Assembly: GCF_910592395.1 (NCBI RefSeq)
Contig: NC_088316.1
Location: 4,838,001 to 4,902,000, forward strand
Origin: Lineus longissimus
Taxonomy: Eukaryota > Nemertea > Pilidiophora > Heteronemertea > Lineidae
Length of the DNA stretch: 64,000 nt
Direction: 5' to 3'
The notes below the pieces were generated by a model that did not search any database, had not been told where the DNA came from, and saw only the letters and a program-made list of their open reading frames with translations. Both the position numbers and the translations under genes were made by a program. The first letter of the stretch is position 1. Each line of letters opens with the position of its first letter. Shown here piece by piece: positions 24,411 through 38,066 of the stretch.

Positions 24411-24732
24411 TATATAAAGATTGCCCGCCACGGAGGGTAACATGCCAAGTGTCGCACCGCCAGGATGCAATGTCTGTCGAGGCTTTGTGAGTATTTATTA
24501 AGAGTCTTTGTGTACACGTATTTTACGAAGACACATCTATTCAATTTTATCTTTAAAAATACTTTTACCGGGTAGTTTAGAAGTCACCTCACGTCTTTCA
24601 CTCTGGATTTCTCAGAAACACCAGTCCTGCTGTCTTCGGTAATCACCATACGGCGATGGTAAGTTTAATTGTTATTATACAACATGCAATGCTGCTCCTT
24701 TTACCATGTTTACTGTTCCGCTACTCAGTTAA

Positions 24733-25059
24733 AGTGATACTATGATGTGATTTACAACTTTGCGGAAATACGTCCGTTTTTAATTGTTGATCACAAATGT
24801 AAAGCTCAAATTTTCCATTTCTGATTAGATTTATTATAAAATCGCTGAATGTAAACCACCGCGAACGCGAAAATGTTCACGTTGTGACGTCATCAACGAA
24901 AACGACATCGAAGCGAGCCGTCCGGGCGGGATTAAACCATCAATTTCTAGAAAATGAGCATTTCGATTCGAAAACCTTACCGATTTATGAGAAAGTGACG
25001 TAGTCATTTGTCAAAAACAGCTAAAACATTATATGGTGAAATTTGACACGAGTTACCCT
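24733..25059. mobile_element. Probable old MITE flanked by TTAA
   Basis: The segment lies between TTAA at 24729-24732 and TTAA at 25060-25063. Its ends read AGTGATACTATG... and, on the other strand, AGGGTAACTCGTG..., followed in both by ATTTNAC, so they are degenerate inverted termini. The interior contains TGACGTCATCAACG. No ORF. Identification rests on weakly matched ends. Confidence 0.35.
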
Positions 25060-25063
25060 TTAA

Positions 25064-28000
25064 GACATACGTGAATGAGACAGATTTGAGGAAAGAATAT
25101 GTATCAAGTCTTAATTAAAGACACGTTAAATTCAAATACGTCTTCATTTGTGTGAAGGTATTCGCTCTTACCATGTCTAAGCGAATGCTGTCGCAGCAAC
25201 CCTACCCAATTAGTCATAATCCTACAAGATGTATTTTTCTCGTCAAATCTCAGTTGGTTATGCAGCAACAGCGATTTTCGTGATATCATGATCAGATATA
25301 GAACTTAAAAAATACTGTCCTTTTTCAGCAGTACCAAGAGACGCGACTGTATTCCAGTGTTGTTATCAACATGCCAGAAATGCATACTTTTCGCTTACAA
25401 CGACCTTTACATTTGCTAAAGGAGATAAAGAACAAAAAAATACCACACTCAACGGCATTTCATAGGTGAACTTAAAATCAGCATGTACTTGTACATATCA
25501 TTCTTTCTAAATATTTAAGACGGCACTCCCGTTCAGCAAGCGACAACATTCGTGATATTGAATTGGACGAATATTAGCCTTTTCTCGAGTTGTGTGACAT
25601 GCAGGGGACAAAATGATATTGTGCTACACGTACGCTTTTTATTTGTTTTTTTATCAGGACAACAAAGACTGGCTTTTGGTTGCAAAGCTCTCAAGGATGT
25701 TCAGGACAAAACGAGGCAAAGGACAGCACACTAAGCGAATCAATGATACAATAATGTATGTCTCCATATCACTTAAGTTCCCTTTAAAGAACTGGCATCA
25801 TCCCCTCAAGATTATTCAAGAAGAGGGTATGATCTTTCCTTGTGAGGCCAAAGGCACATTTTCTTTGTTTTCTATCATCGGCAGATCAAGAGAGATAGGA
25901 GAATTGGTTTACAAACTCCTCCAGGCCCTTACACTATCTAGAAGAACCGATGATGTCCGCTTGAAGTTATATATGTCATGACATGTGTTCCAGAGTTATA
26001 TCGAGTGCCCTTATTTCAAAGTTACTATAGAAAACATCCTTTGTGATATTGACTTGATTGGAGATTGGCCTTTTCTTGAGATGTGCTGCAGGAGACACAG
26101 TGCTCCTTTCTGTCCCGATGAGGCATCATCGGTCCCTTTCGGATGTTTGGAATAAGATCAACGCACTAGATGCCATCACTCTCGTCGAGTAGGTGTTGAC
26201 TCATTAATCCGCCAGTAAATCTATATACCACGTCTCCCTAAGACAGTTCAAATGGCCTTCCTCTTATCAGTTAACGGCAGGTAATACCCTCGTGACTATT
26301 CAAGTAAAGAAAGTATGGCCTTTCCTTGAGAAGGAATGCACATTACCTTTTGTTTTCGTTGCTTCCCATCAGGCAATGTCAGGTCGAGAACGACCTTTGA
26401 TGGGTTTTATAATCCTGCCAGCTTTTGAAGAACGGAAATTACCATAATTATGGTCATCAATGTTAGCGAATTTGCGATATGCGCTGGTAATTCTTCTTCT
26501 TCTTCATCGCTCGCTCTGCACTTGGATGTGACAACTATTGTCGTTCGTAGAACAAAACTAGTCCAGGCTGGCTGAAGTATGCGATCTTCTTTCAAATGCT
26601 CGGGTCAGATTTCGGAATACATTTGTACGTATATACACCTGGTTTTGATCCGAACCAATTAGTGAGGATATTATGAACCGTTATGAAGATGTGTAATCGG
26701 TTGGTACAATTTTCGTTTCCTGAGATAAACCACATGTACAATGTCCTGATGATGACCCTGATATTGGTTCAGGACGGCAATTTTATACCTTAAGTTCATC
26801 GTGCGTCCAGGTGAACTAATGAAGCCTTATCGGATTTATGTAATATATACCCATATAAGCTTTAATCGTATCGAACAAAATATCAATGAGTAAAAAACAC
26901 CTGATTGCAATAGTCACCTTGCTGAATGCTTGTGTTCGATATGATTTAGTTGCGCGGCTTGATTTGGCTAGGTTAAGCTGCCACGTTATCACTTACAGCG
27001 CGTATCTTTTAGAGCACGAGGTTATCAAAAGTAATGATGCCATGGGGGATGGAAGCATAAGAGGCTCCCTTCAATCAATTCAGTTGGTAACTTGGGACGA
27101 GTCATAGCGGAGTACCAGGTAAGTACGATGGGTTGTCTCTAAGCGGTGGTCGACGGGCGGTTTTTGCTGTTTAATGTTCGTTTATTAAATAACACTCTCC
27201 CATCCGAAAGGCTTGGACATCGGTGCTAGTTGTGCGTTGGTCAGAGCTGTTAATTTCCCAGTCCAAAGGACCGATGCATGGGTGCTGTTTACGTCCGTCG
27301 TATTGGATACTTGTTCACATTTGACTTTCATGTCTTCTCATTATATTAACAGCCTAATCATAAAAAACCTGCCGGTAACGACTACCTACACTCCGGATCC
27401 AGTAGCACCGGTCTCGGCTTTTCTCAGCTGCGGCAAGTCGTTTTCTCGAGGTTTCCACCGACGACCGGCTGCCTAGCATGGCGCAGACGAGCGCAATAAG
27501 TTGGTTTGGTTATGTACACGAATACAATTGGTGTAAATTGTAGATCGTGTGTACATAGTTTAATGCAGATAAACTTTTTTTCACATAATTTCAAGCATAA
27601 TAGCCTTAGTGTCACACCTTTTGCCAATACAATACTAGAGTTTAATCAACTTCCAATGATGCTGAAAAAGGTATGGCCAATCTTGTGAGCAGGGTCAAAA
27701 ATGATAAAAATGGCAGAGCTGACTGCGTAAACGGGGAAATTTTTTTTAGATCACCCGATATATGTCATGTCATATCGTGGTTAATTAGTGTCAAACATTG
27801 TATAAGTTAAATCATGTTGTTACCTAAACGGAGGCAATTTGTTGTTTTCAATATATACTGTATGCCACGTGAGGTTTTTGTTAAGTTTGAAAATGATATT
27901 GATTCGCAAAAAAACAGAAGAAATATTATACATGCATATTGCACCAAAAGAAAAATCACAAATCTTAAGTTTTAATTTTGAGGTTACACTTTTTGCTCTT

Positions 28001-29957
28001 TACGGCTTATACTAAATTACCGGTAGATGGTAGAGTTTAAAATTGTTAAATTTCTGGTTTTTTTATTGATAAAAGTTGGTAAAGCAATGGCCACGATGTC
28101 GACATCTATACTATAATGCGCGTTGTGGCCGCTAAATAGGAGGCGATTTTTGTTTCAAAATTGGGCCTCGAAAATGCGTCGAATTCTTGCAACTTTTGGT
28201 TTCGTAGGTGTGGATCATAAGTAAGAGTGTCACTGAGGGTGTCATACGTCGAATATCTTGGTGGTTTTAGAATAAATAACAACTTTTCAGAGAGCACGTC
28301 GACTGGAGAGCTCCGCTCATTCTCAAAAGCATACACAAACTTCACGCATATTCTCCCTGCCACATCAGTATTAGCTTCCAGCACGTATGTAGTGCTACAC
28401 AACCTGGTCCATGGTGCAGGGTATTAGCAGGGAGATTAATGATTAGCCTATTCTATTTTAGTTCTATTCGAGAAACAGTTATGCCAGGATGGACAAAATA
28501 TGTACAGTGGCCAGCGCTTGCTCTTTGATTTATTCTTTACTGACTGATGTTGTCAGTTTGAATTGTGCTCTGCATCTCTCCATGCACCTGGCTTTGATCC
28601 GACAGTGGCATTGGGTACGGGAGTGGGTAGGTGATATGCCTAATATGTGAGGGCCTTATTTGGAACAGGACCTGCTGTCACTGGTCTCAATGCATTGTGT
28701 AAAATAGCGTACTCCAATCAATCTATTGGGGGTTGCATGTAGATAGCAGCAATAAGTCCCTAAATGCAGTTCATTGCGTGTTTAACCTTTAATAAAACTT
28801 CAGTAACGTTAGAAATTTAATGTAGTTCAATCATCGTGCCCATTTAACTAATGTATATCACATTTCAACTTTGCCCGCTCCATGGGTATATGCTAGTACT
28901 AAGAAGCAAGGCACGCGTACTCTGCCATTAAAACGATATCTCATTATAGCGATATCTCATTCGTTTTATTAGGAATCGAAAATGGCATTACTCTACGCGT
29001 GCTAAAGCATTATCAAATAAACCAATTTATCAGGTGAGTTTCATTCTGTTCCGCGAGTCAGTTATTGTATCATGCTAAAAAACATATCATAAAATGAAAT
29101 AACACATTTACGATCACATTACTCATTCCGTGCATCAAACCACATTTAGTTATTGACATGGAAACTGTTATATCAACAGGATCATGACATTTATCAGTAG
29201 TGGCACGGGTGGATTGCTGTAAGGTATGACTTGCATACAATATGTTTATAGCAAAGCAAAATATGATATGAGATACAAAGCTTTTCGTGATGTTCATCAG
29301 CTTTGTTACTCGAGAAAGCTAGTACATGTATTTCGAAGCTCGAATAGTAGTTCTACCAGGTCGCCAATCTTCAATAATTTTACTTAGCCTGAACTAGTCA
29401 ATCGCAGGCGACAAGTCCACTTCGCTCAGAATCAAAACATTCACAGTATTTCCAATCCTCAGGCAAGAAAACCGAAACTACCTCCTTTTTCGCCAAGGAT
29501 TTTAGCAAAACAGCTTGTCTCGGATCGATCAGACCGAAAATGCAGACCAAAATCTGAGGCAGAGCCGAGGTTTTGGACGTAAGTTCAGGTCTACCGAGCG
29601 GTCTTGATTATACAACCAAGGACAGACAGCGAGGTCTAAAAAAGGTTCCAAAAGCAAACAAAATAATCAATGGATTGGTGGCGCTTTCGTTAAAGAATGA
29701 TGCAGTCTGGTGACCGCGTCACTTGATGAAGATGGGGATTCCCAAGTCTGATCGAGTGAGGCAGCGGTGTTTACAAAGCTTTCAGGCCTCAGTCATTAAT
29801 CTACTTTTATTTGGACAATACCAACTATCGAGGGATTCTTTTCTCATGTAAGTAGATAATGAACGGTTGTGATAGTTATTTCCTTGTTTGATACGCACTT
29901 TGCGTTTAATTATCGATAGAATCAAGAAATTTTGCCCTACGGACATTTTGTATGGGA
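25064..29957. other. No confirmed gene
   Basis: 4.9 kb. It contains splice-like signals (acceptor tttttttatcag at 25657, donor ACCAG|GTAAGTA at 27118) but no recognisable protein. A small direct repeat CGATATCTCATT occurs twice near 28934-28963. Confidence 0.4.
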
Positions 29958-30092
29958 CAATACACTACGATACACAGAATACACTACGATACAGTGCCAG
30001 GCCTTTCGTCTTCTGATTTTTCCATCTTCATTTATATATATCAGGGCCAGGCCTTTCGTCTTCTGACTTTTCCATCTTCATTTATATATAGC
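29958..30092. repeat. Two short tandem duplications
   Basis: AATACACTACGATACA is repeated with a 20-bp period (29958-29995). Directly after it, a 50-bp unit starting GCCAGGCCTTTCGTCTTCTG is present twice (29996-30045 and 30046-30092), with one mismatch over 46 bp. Confidence 0.85.
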
Positions 30093-31500
30093 ATTTCAAA
30101 CAACTGTGATTATCATTCTTATCCAATAGTGATATTTTACAGACCTTTGACCCCTGTATTCGGATTATTAAAACATTTGAATAACGTTTACTCCCTTCTG
30201 TTTGAGGTTAAAACAAGTCCTACATGTTCATCTTTAGTATTGATACAAAAATTAACACATTTTACGATCAACAATGACGTGATTTTAACCGCAGTGGGTG
30301 TATCATGTTATGGAAAGTTAGTTGTCATAATATCAACATGGGTAGGACACTACGGGTATATATGTATTGAAAATGTTTGATTGCTTGGGAATCAGACTTT
30401 ATGCGATATCTAGGTAACTGGTATGTAAGGGAAAGCAAGCTTTTTGCGACCGTCTACTTTTCCTGATCTTCTCAATCAGTTGGTCCTGCTGTTGTTTTTT
30501 TTTGCTATAGGCCTATCGATAAAGAGGTGTATGTTGTTGCAATTGCTTATCCAACAACTAGTAATCTGAAATTTGCTTTGCAGCAAATTTGATGGGCCCC
30601 AAATTAGAGAAAGATGGTATGGAGGTGTAAATTACAGATTTAGCATGGACTATTATCAACGGAGATATCCCACTTTTTGTGTTTTTACATAACGCTCCCT
30701 GTTAGCCAAACCATGAATGATATTGGGCAACGATTCAGCTCAGTTACAAAACGTGCCACACATGACCATTGTTGAATGTCAGTTCAATGAGTTGCACTTT
30801 TTCTGTTTTTCTCAAAAAAGTCCCCAGCTCTTTGGCCAAACCCAGAAATGAAATAATACCGAAATTTGGTCTACGAGTAGCGGTCACCCCAAGGGTACAT
30901 GTCTTCAAAACTACTTGACTTCCCTAATTACCATGTCAAGCGTCAACGACGGACCATTCACTAGCACTGTACGTACGCAGTGTTCTGTACATTCTGTGTG
31001 TCGGATGATCTATTTCCGGACACCCCCTCCTTTACTCAAAATAACACGCTCAATAATAGTTCAATCAGCACCCCAACTATTCATTCATTTCCGATGGAAC
31101 TCCGATAATTATTTGAAGCAATTACATACCTCATTTTTAAATTCAACCATCGCATTGTGGACCGTTCTTGATCATTTAACACACGGACCTGAGCATTGCG
31201 ATTTGTTTACAAATGGCAGCCACCACATGCAAACGGTCCGCGCGGTCTTCGAACAACTCCGGCGTCAGTCGACAAACGACATAAAAAATTATGTACTTTA
31301 TATGTAGAGTTGGATGAAATAGCAACCATTGTACTCCAGAACCATCAGAGTTGTGAAAATGTTTTTGCGAGTTTCATCGAGGAAAATGAGTTTGATGGGA
31401 CTGGGGTGATTGATTTTGGTTTATTTCGCAGGTTGGCTGGACTGCCTCCATATATATTCTGTGGAACAAGAAGAATAAGAAACCAGAACCTGATTAATCT
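30093..31500. other. No recognisable gene
   Basis: Plus-strand ORFs at 30915-31307 and 31196-31522 overlap in different frames. Neither has a recognisable domain. Confidence 0.4.
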
Positions 31501-31680
31501 CAATATGCTCCCCACACTGTGAGGTGCGGGGACCATAAATAAAGGTGGTCTGAATTGGGTGTCGTGTGGCTCTTGTGTGAGTGCTTTAACGATACGGGGG
31601 CCGGGCTGACGTCGGTGGTGGGGCGTCGGTATAATTGGTGGGGTTGGGGTGCGCGTGTATGATGTGTGTGGGGGCATAAT
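31501..31680 (+). other. G/T-rich strand-asymmetric stretch with AATAAAGG
   Basis: CCATAAATAAAGGTGG at about 31533 is followed by GTGTCGTGTGGCTCTTGTGTG and a G-rich tract. The order (poly-A signal, GT-rich element) could be a gene end or LTR-like sequence, but no terminal repeats or partner copy were found. Confidence 0.2.
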
Positions 31681-34600
31681 TCACTATATGCTATCATCTA
31701 TCGTCATTTATCGTTTTTGACATTTCATTTAATTTCTTGAAATGTTTTTTTTAAAGAAAAATACTTGCCTGATACTTGATGGATTTTGTCTCCCTTTCAT
31801 CGGACTCAAAAATGAGAAAGGAAATTCAGTTACAGAGCAAAATTCAAGAAAATGCAAGGAATGGGGCATAAGTGAACAACTACTGGAAATCTATCTTTTG
31901 AATGGAACCCTCAAATGCCAGGACATTGCGACTGTCTTTAATCCGGGGACGTTTTGCCACAAGTACCTTGTCCTGATATTATCGGCGCATGTGCTCACTG
32001 GGTGCCAGAAAGACTGTGGCAGTATGGTTTCCTCTCACCAAGCCTTATCGCCGGGTTGCCAAATTGTGCCAGCCAAAAAACGCTCAATTGCTGGATTTTG
32101 ATATCGGCTTCTTTATTTTTCCTTGGCTGGATAAAACCGCCGCATGAATATGCAGAAAAAGATTATTACCCAAGCGTAATCAGCGGAAAGCAATCCGTGA
32201 TGTTTTTTCAACAATATTGCACTACATATACTTTACTAATGTTTTTATCACTCGGTCACACTGGTAGAAAATGTTGACATTTGACATTTGTCCTCCCAAT
32301 CAGCAACATACAGGGACGAAAAACGCTGCTGAATCTTGCAGAGAAGCTCTGTGGCATTCCATATAATTCAACAACCACCTGCTAACTCTTCCCGCAATTA
32401 CACGTCCGTGATGACACAATTGTCTTCTTAATCTTCCCATCTTTTCCATCTCCAGGTATGCCGCAGAGGATTCCCTGTGAAGTCCTGCTAATAATGGACA
32501 TTTCCGACAAAAGTTAACCGTGGGGTTTGGCCTAATACCCTCGTGAACAGGTAAGCACTTTCTTAACTTTCATACCTGGGATCCGAGGAGTCGTCGCTTC
32601 TTTTCAGGTGAATGGATCACGCGACGGATTGCTCTCAGCAGCTTGTGGCTGGAATTGCTAGTTAATGCTCGTGACATCTAGGGGCAATAACAAACAACAA
32701 TCAATCGTTTCCTTGATATTGTTTCATACATGCGCCTTACAGGTTTACATCAGAGTTCTGGTACGTGCTGCATGCTTGCTCCACAATTGGCAATGGTGCA
32801 CAAACGAGGGACTTCCCTCCAAATTAGTAATGGACAAACGTCTGTGGCTGTATCAACCACAGCTTTGTTCAACCTCCAACACATACCTTTAATGCGAAAG
32901 CAGGTATTCAGTCACAAAAATAGCCAGTATTTCTCGCAAGTAAATCTCACTGGGATAGTTTTTTCCTGCCAATTCACATATCCATTTGCTTCACAATCAA
33001 TGTTACAAATAGTCAGCTCAGACAAATTATAATGAGACACCTATATTCTTATTACACAAGTATCAAAAATGTATTTCGAATAGATTGCTAGATGATGTAA
33101 TCAGGATCTCATGAAGAATCTGTGATTGCAGCTGGAACCCTAATGACAGTACGAATAGGCTGACAACTCTGTTGTAAACACGTATTAGTACACTTGTAGA
33201 AGCATACATGTAGCATGGGAATAAAAACTAAACATTTTGCGTATAAAATATATACGTGCTGTTATTTAGAAATGTATCTACTTGCTGGATTAGAATGCCC
33301 CCCCCCCCGGATCCTCCCGTAAACATTTCAGAAAAGTCTATTTCCATAGGCTGTGAAATTGTACTTGCTGCTTTCTTTTCTGTTTTGAGTTGGCCCATTG
33401 TTATCCCTGTTGTAATGGAAGGACATAAAAAATAATTTTCATATTTTTTCCGTTGCTAAAGAAGAGATTCGTCCACAGGTACAATGAATTGCTCAATACG
33501 CATATACATGTACACGCTACATCATACATTGACAGCCAGATGAACTGCATGTTTTGACATTTCTGAAACTTTTCCAATTGCCGGCGAAAGATTACTGCTG
33601 TGCTGTGTGCCATGATAAAATAAAGTATTCTCACTATGCAAAACAGTTGGAGTTTTGATAAAATCGTTTGCGATGACTTTGTAATCTTGTTGCCAATGTA
33701 GTGACCGAGATCGCCAAATTTACAGTGCAGTACCTTCTATTATGTTACGTGTGTGTTGTCAGTGGGGGAGTGTTTGTCAGTCGATGGGGGGGGGGGGGAG
33801 GGGTGGGCTATAATTGAGCTCTTATTTCCACGTGCCTCTGATTCGTCCGCAATCCCAATGTTCCAGGACATCCTCGGTTGAGCAAAGGCATATTCCATGA
33901 GCACAGTGGCTGGCGCGAGTTGACACAATTCAGATTTATGCCAGGGCATGATTCCTCATTATTGTGACCCTCACTTGAAATCAGCCACTCATAACCCCGG
34001 AAATAACATCAACCCACAAATAACGTCCACAATATATTCTCACTCTCGTCCTCCATAAATGACACATCCGTCCACAATTCCCGGCTATCTGACTGGTTGA
34101 TTGCTTTTGCCGAATATACCCACACCACAATTCAGCTTTATGACGCGACATAATTCAGGAGAGATTTTAGGTTTTGATTGTCTGATTTATGGGACACCAC
34201 AATTGAGACTATTATGCCAGGCAATAATTCAGAATTCGGAATTCTGTCGACTCGTGCCAGCCACCAAACGGGTCTGCTGCGGCCATTGTCTTCATGTAAA
34301 TACTAGGAAGCAGAGAGTTTGATGTTTTTTCTTCTACGGTCACAATGATTGCTTTATTTTTTTCCAGGAACACGATCATCGCGTGTGGGATTATCTCAAG
34401 AAACCATGAAAGGAGTTTGTAGGGAGGAGGCGAGAAGAAAATGACAATCTGCATTTTTTATTTTTATTCCTTTATGGTTTTATGATAATCTTTGTCTCCT
34501 TCTCTAATCAAAGTAAGGCTGTACAGTCAATAGTTAAAGAAGTTGATTTACAGTTGCGTCGCAAATCAATTAAACGCACTTTCTTTCTAGCCGAGATACT

Positions 34601-35593
34601 GGCAGTAAACAAGCTTTAAAATGCATATTAGCTCTTTGAGCTTGAGGCATGAAGATTCATCTTCAGGTTAAAAATAGTCGATTGAACACGGTACTCTGAT
34701 GATGAGAGTGACACAGGTGTTGAAGACACTCTTCACTTCAAGGCATTGCTGTTTTTTAAAGGCCGACGTTACGAAATCGTTCAATTCAATTAAAGGTTCG
34801 ATATGCCACAGTCACTTTGATATTCGGTTACGAGATGTTATTTGCATTCGGTCACATGCAGTTACTATGTTTTTCTGAACTCCACTTTCTGTACTGTAAG
34901 CCGCAAGCAGTGCAGCGGTTTGAAACGAGGTTGCGGCACTGTGGTTCAGTGTAATTGAAGATGACTTGAACTCGATTAGTTGCTTGAGATTATTCGATAT
35001 GCCCATCAATTTCATTTCCTTTATAAATCTACGGAAGTTTAAAATCCACAGGGTTGTTCACAGGCGCATAATGATCCAGAACCAATTCGTCAATCAAGAG
35101 ATTGATGATCAAAGGCTACCCAAACTGGCAACACTCTTCATGATCAATTGCGTAATCAATCGATAGATTGGGCAATCAAGCTATTTATTGGGTGATCAAT
35201 TGATTCTAGCTTTCATGCGACTGTTGATTCCTGTCCGGCCACAAAACCGCAGCTGTATTAATTGTGTTTTACGAAGAACTGTCAGTGTTTATTTTCGAAG
35301 GATAGTAGGTGTTTCAAGTCGGACTATCAGTGTTTCTATCAGACAGTGTTTTAAGAAGGGCTATCAGTTTTTAACGTTGGGTTACCAAATCTCTTTAGAT
35401 CGTTGTTGTTCTCCACTAAGTCACATCATAACATATTCTATTTTGGGATCTATTTAATTGGTCGCTGTAAGGGACGTGCATTGTTGCTTGCCAGTAAATC
35501 GACCCCACGGGGCCCTTACCCTATCATTCCTATTCCCTATCTGTGTGGGTGGAAAAATGGACTTGCGCTGTCAAAAAGATGGCTTAGACATTA
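31681..35593. other. No recognisable gene; C and G runs
   Basis: Includes an 11-C run (33298-33308) and a 13-G run (33786-33798). Loosely repeated CTATCAGTGTTT motifs occur at 35276-35372. No conserved coding region seen. Confidence 0.4.
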
Positions 35594-35720
35594 GGGGTGG
35601 CTCAGTGAACCATACTATGTCAAAGTCATGAACGATATATTAGCCACACAAATATCCGAATTTCTCTTGTTCGAGTCCTGCCCTCTCTATTTTGGTGATG
35701 GATAAATTACAAACCAGGTC
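35594..35720 (+). repeat. Possible degenerate tRNA-derived SINE head
   Basis: TGGCTCAGTGAACC (35598) fits an RNA polymerase III A box and GTTCGAGTCC (35669) fits a B box. Their spacing (about 71 nt) is longer than in a normal tRNA and the acceptor stem is not formed, so it is not a tRNA gene. Confidence 0.3.
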
Positions 35721-38061
35721 ATTACCTCCCCTATGAAGTTATACCCCGTAGGCCTGTCTTTAGAGTCGCAGTAACTTTAGCACGGATCTCTAATCGCATC
35801 AAATCACATTAGCATAAAAACCATTGGCAATCTTATAACTCTCAAATCAGAAATGACGAATAGGGCCAATGGCCTGACCCGCAACTCAGTTATCCGTCAC
35901 GTAAAATTATCGACGCCGCCCTTGTCGCCCCTGGTTGGATGCACAATTATTTCGACTAGTCCATATTATTTATTGAGAACAAAAATATGCTCTGGCGAAA
36001 GCCGGAGAGCGCGGCTGATACAGTCAAGTTGATAGATATTCTATGCACCCCCTAGAATATTTTCAGAGATATGAAAAAGTTTCCTAGCTTGTAAAAAACC
36101 TCAAAGTGTTTTGCACTTCCCTGAAAAACGTCTACGGGGTTTATATTTGTGTTGGTTCAATTAAGACCCTAAACGGTTTTTCAATAGCCCAAAAAACTAT
36201 TTTTAAGAGATTCAGTGTGAAATATTGCGATCAAATGCGCATGCACACCATATTATTGCGGTAAGACAGAATTAGCAAGTATTCATGGTCTTTATGAATA
36301 CCTTGAGTTAGAGATAGTTAAAAACGGTACATATGCTACAGATAACGACTGTCCTACATTTTATTGTCAACCTATAGGATTACCTTCACCAATAATTGAA
36401 CTCTCACTCTGGGAACAGGGAAATGTGATCTCCAGCTGGCTCAATTAGAGACTATAATTGGACGATATTGGACCAATTTGTGTACTGACCTTTCTCAAAG
36501 CAATGCCACCCGATCGCATGAAACTGAAACTATTGAATTACATGTATACGCTTTCTAAAGGAATGTTTGCAGGTAATCGTCTTAAGATTGATAGAGTTGA
36601 ATATTCAATTCTACTCCTCACGCGTATATTGATAATTGGTTTAGCTTGCATGCTGATACCTGTTTGCTGGTAGGTAATATAGCAATTAATCACACTGAAT
36701 ACAGTACATGTACGTACCATGTAGGGGTATCAGTTTTTCCAAATTGCGTGTCGAACACCATAAACAATGGATGGCATGTCAACTTGCAGTCCGTCGGCTT
36801 ATGTAATTTATATGCGTCTTTCTGGTAAAAGTATTTGAAAATTTCAGGAGTTGTCGGAAATGACCTTAGAAGTTCAAAACCGCCTGTTGCCAACTTTTTG
36901 TGACGCTATAACGGCGACCATCTTTGATTTCAAAATGGCCGTAAAAAGACATTTTTTCGCCTACATCTCGAATTCTACTCAGTTAGGTACCTAATTCCAA
37001 CGCCTATCCCCAGGTTTTTGGGTCTGCCAAATCGAATGAAACCATTGAAATCGAGGACCATTGAAATGCTCATTTTGGAACCTCTAACTCGCACTGCTGA
37101 TTTTCCCGAGCGAATGAGATCGCTTTCCCCGAGAAGTGTTTGCTGTCGGGGTAAACAGCGGTAACACAGATTCGCCACGCTTGGTATATCAAGTGTCTTA
37201 CCAGTGTTTTCTTCTTCTGATTTAGACTGTTCTTAGAGGACTAATAGAAGCCACGGAATAAGCAGGTAAGCCTTTATTTATTGTGCACCCAGGTCGTGAA
37301 TCGAAACTTTTCGCTTTATAAGGACTATATGAATTTTTGCGCTCTTGTTGACATTACCGTCGAATCACTCGACACAATGATTCGCCAACTTCAATATGAA
37401 GCCCTTCATGTCATTTAATCACAGTCGATAGACGCTAAGCATGTTTCGCTATCTGATGCAGTACATGTGAACTTATTTCTATCCGATTATCTTTTTTTCC
37501 TCGGCAATAGTTTTTAAAAAATCTTGATTACCACCAGCTATACACGCTGTTAGCTCTAACAGCACGGAACTTATTTCGGGAACTTAATTATTTTGCAAGA
37601 CCACAAACCTTCATTTGCCGATCTTGTATAAACTTGCATCTCAACATTTATACAATGTCGCCTTTTGAACGGGTACAATCGCTCTCATTTGGAACTCCTA
37701 GTTGTACAATGTAGCTACCCGAACGACGATAGCCTCTGCTCATCAATTTGAGCTTAATTACATGTACGTCTTCTCCGCAATGAGCGAACCAGGGAGTTGG
37801 GAAAGCTAGGAATGACGTGTGGTTCAGACTTAATGGCGAAAAAAGACCTCCCTACCAGGGGCGTACATGTACATGTAGCTAATTTTTTTCGCCCAAAAAT
37901 CACGATCAAAACACATTTTTTTGGTGACTTTTGGGGGCATTAACCCTACTGCTGCCCCCCCCCTCCGGTAGGTATGCTTATGCCAACTGACGATTTCTAA
38001 TAAGAAGGCGGAGAATTTATTGTGGAATGAAACGCGGACAACAGTTGAAACTGATGAGGTA
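35721..38061. other. No recognisable gene
   Basis: 2.3 kb. Short ORFs only. Contains two overlapping TACATGTA palindromes near 37865. Confidence 0.4.
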
Positions 38062-38066
38062 TAGTA

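Noticed and set aside
24442-24638. Tiny Cys-rich two-exon peptide starting MPSVAPPGCNVCRGF
   Set aside because: Joining the two segments reaches a stop after about 23 residues; no signal peptide, so it is not supported as a secreted peptide.
27090-27130. Perfect-looking splice donor ACCAG|GTAAGTA at 27118
   Set aside because: The only open frame leading into it is about 27 codons with no recognised sequence or acceptor.
31196-31522. 108-codon ORF with an acidic segment, and ACAAATGGCAGCC start context nearby
   Set aside because: The frames overlap inconsistently and the ATGGCAGCC frame closes after 23 codons.
35594-35690. tRNA gene
   Set aside because: A- and B-box-like sequences exist, but the spacing is too long and no cloverleaf or acceptor stem forms; treated as SINE-like.
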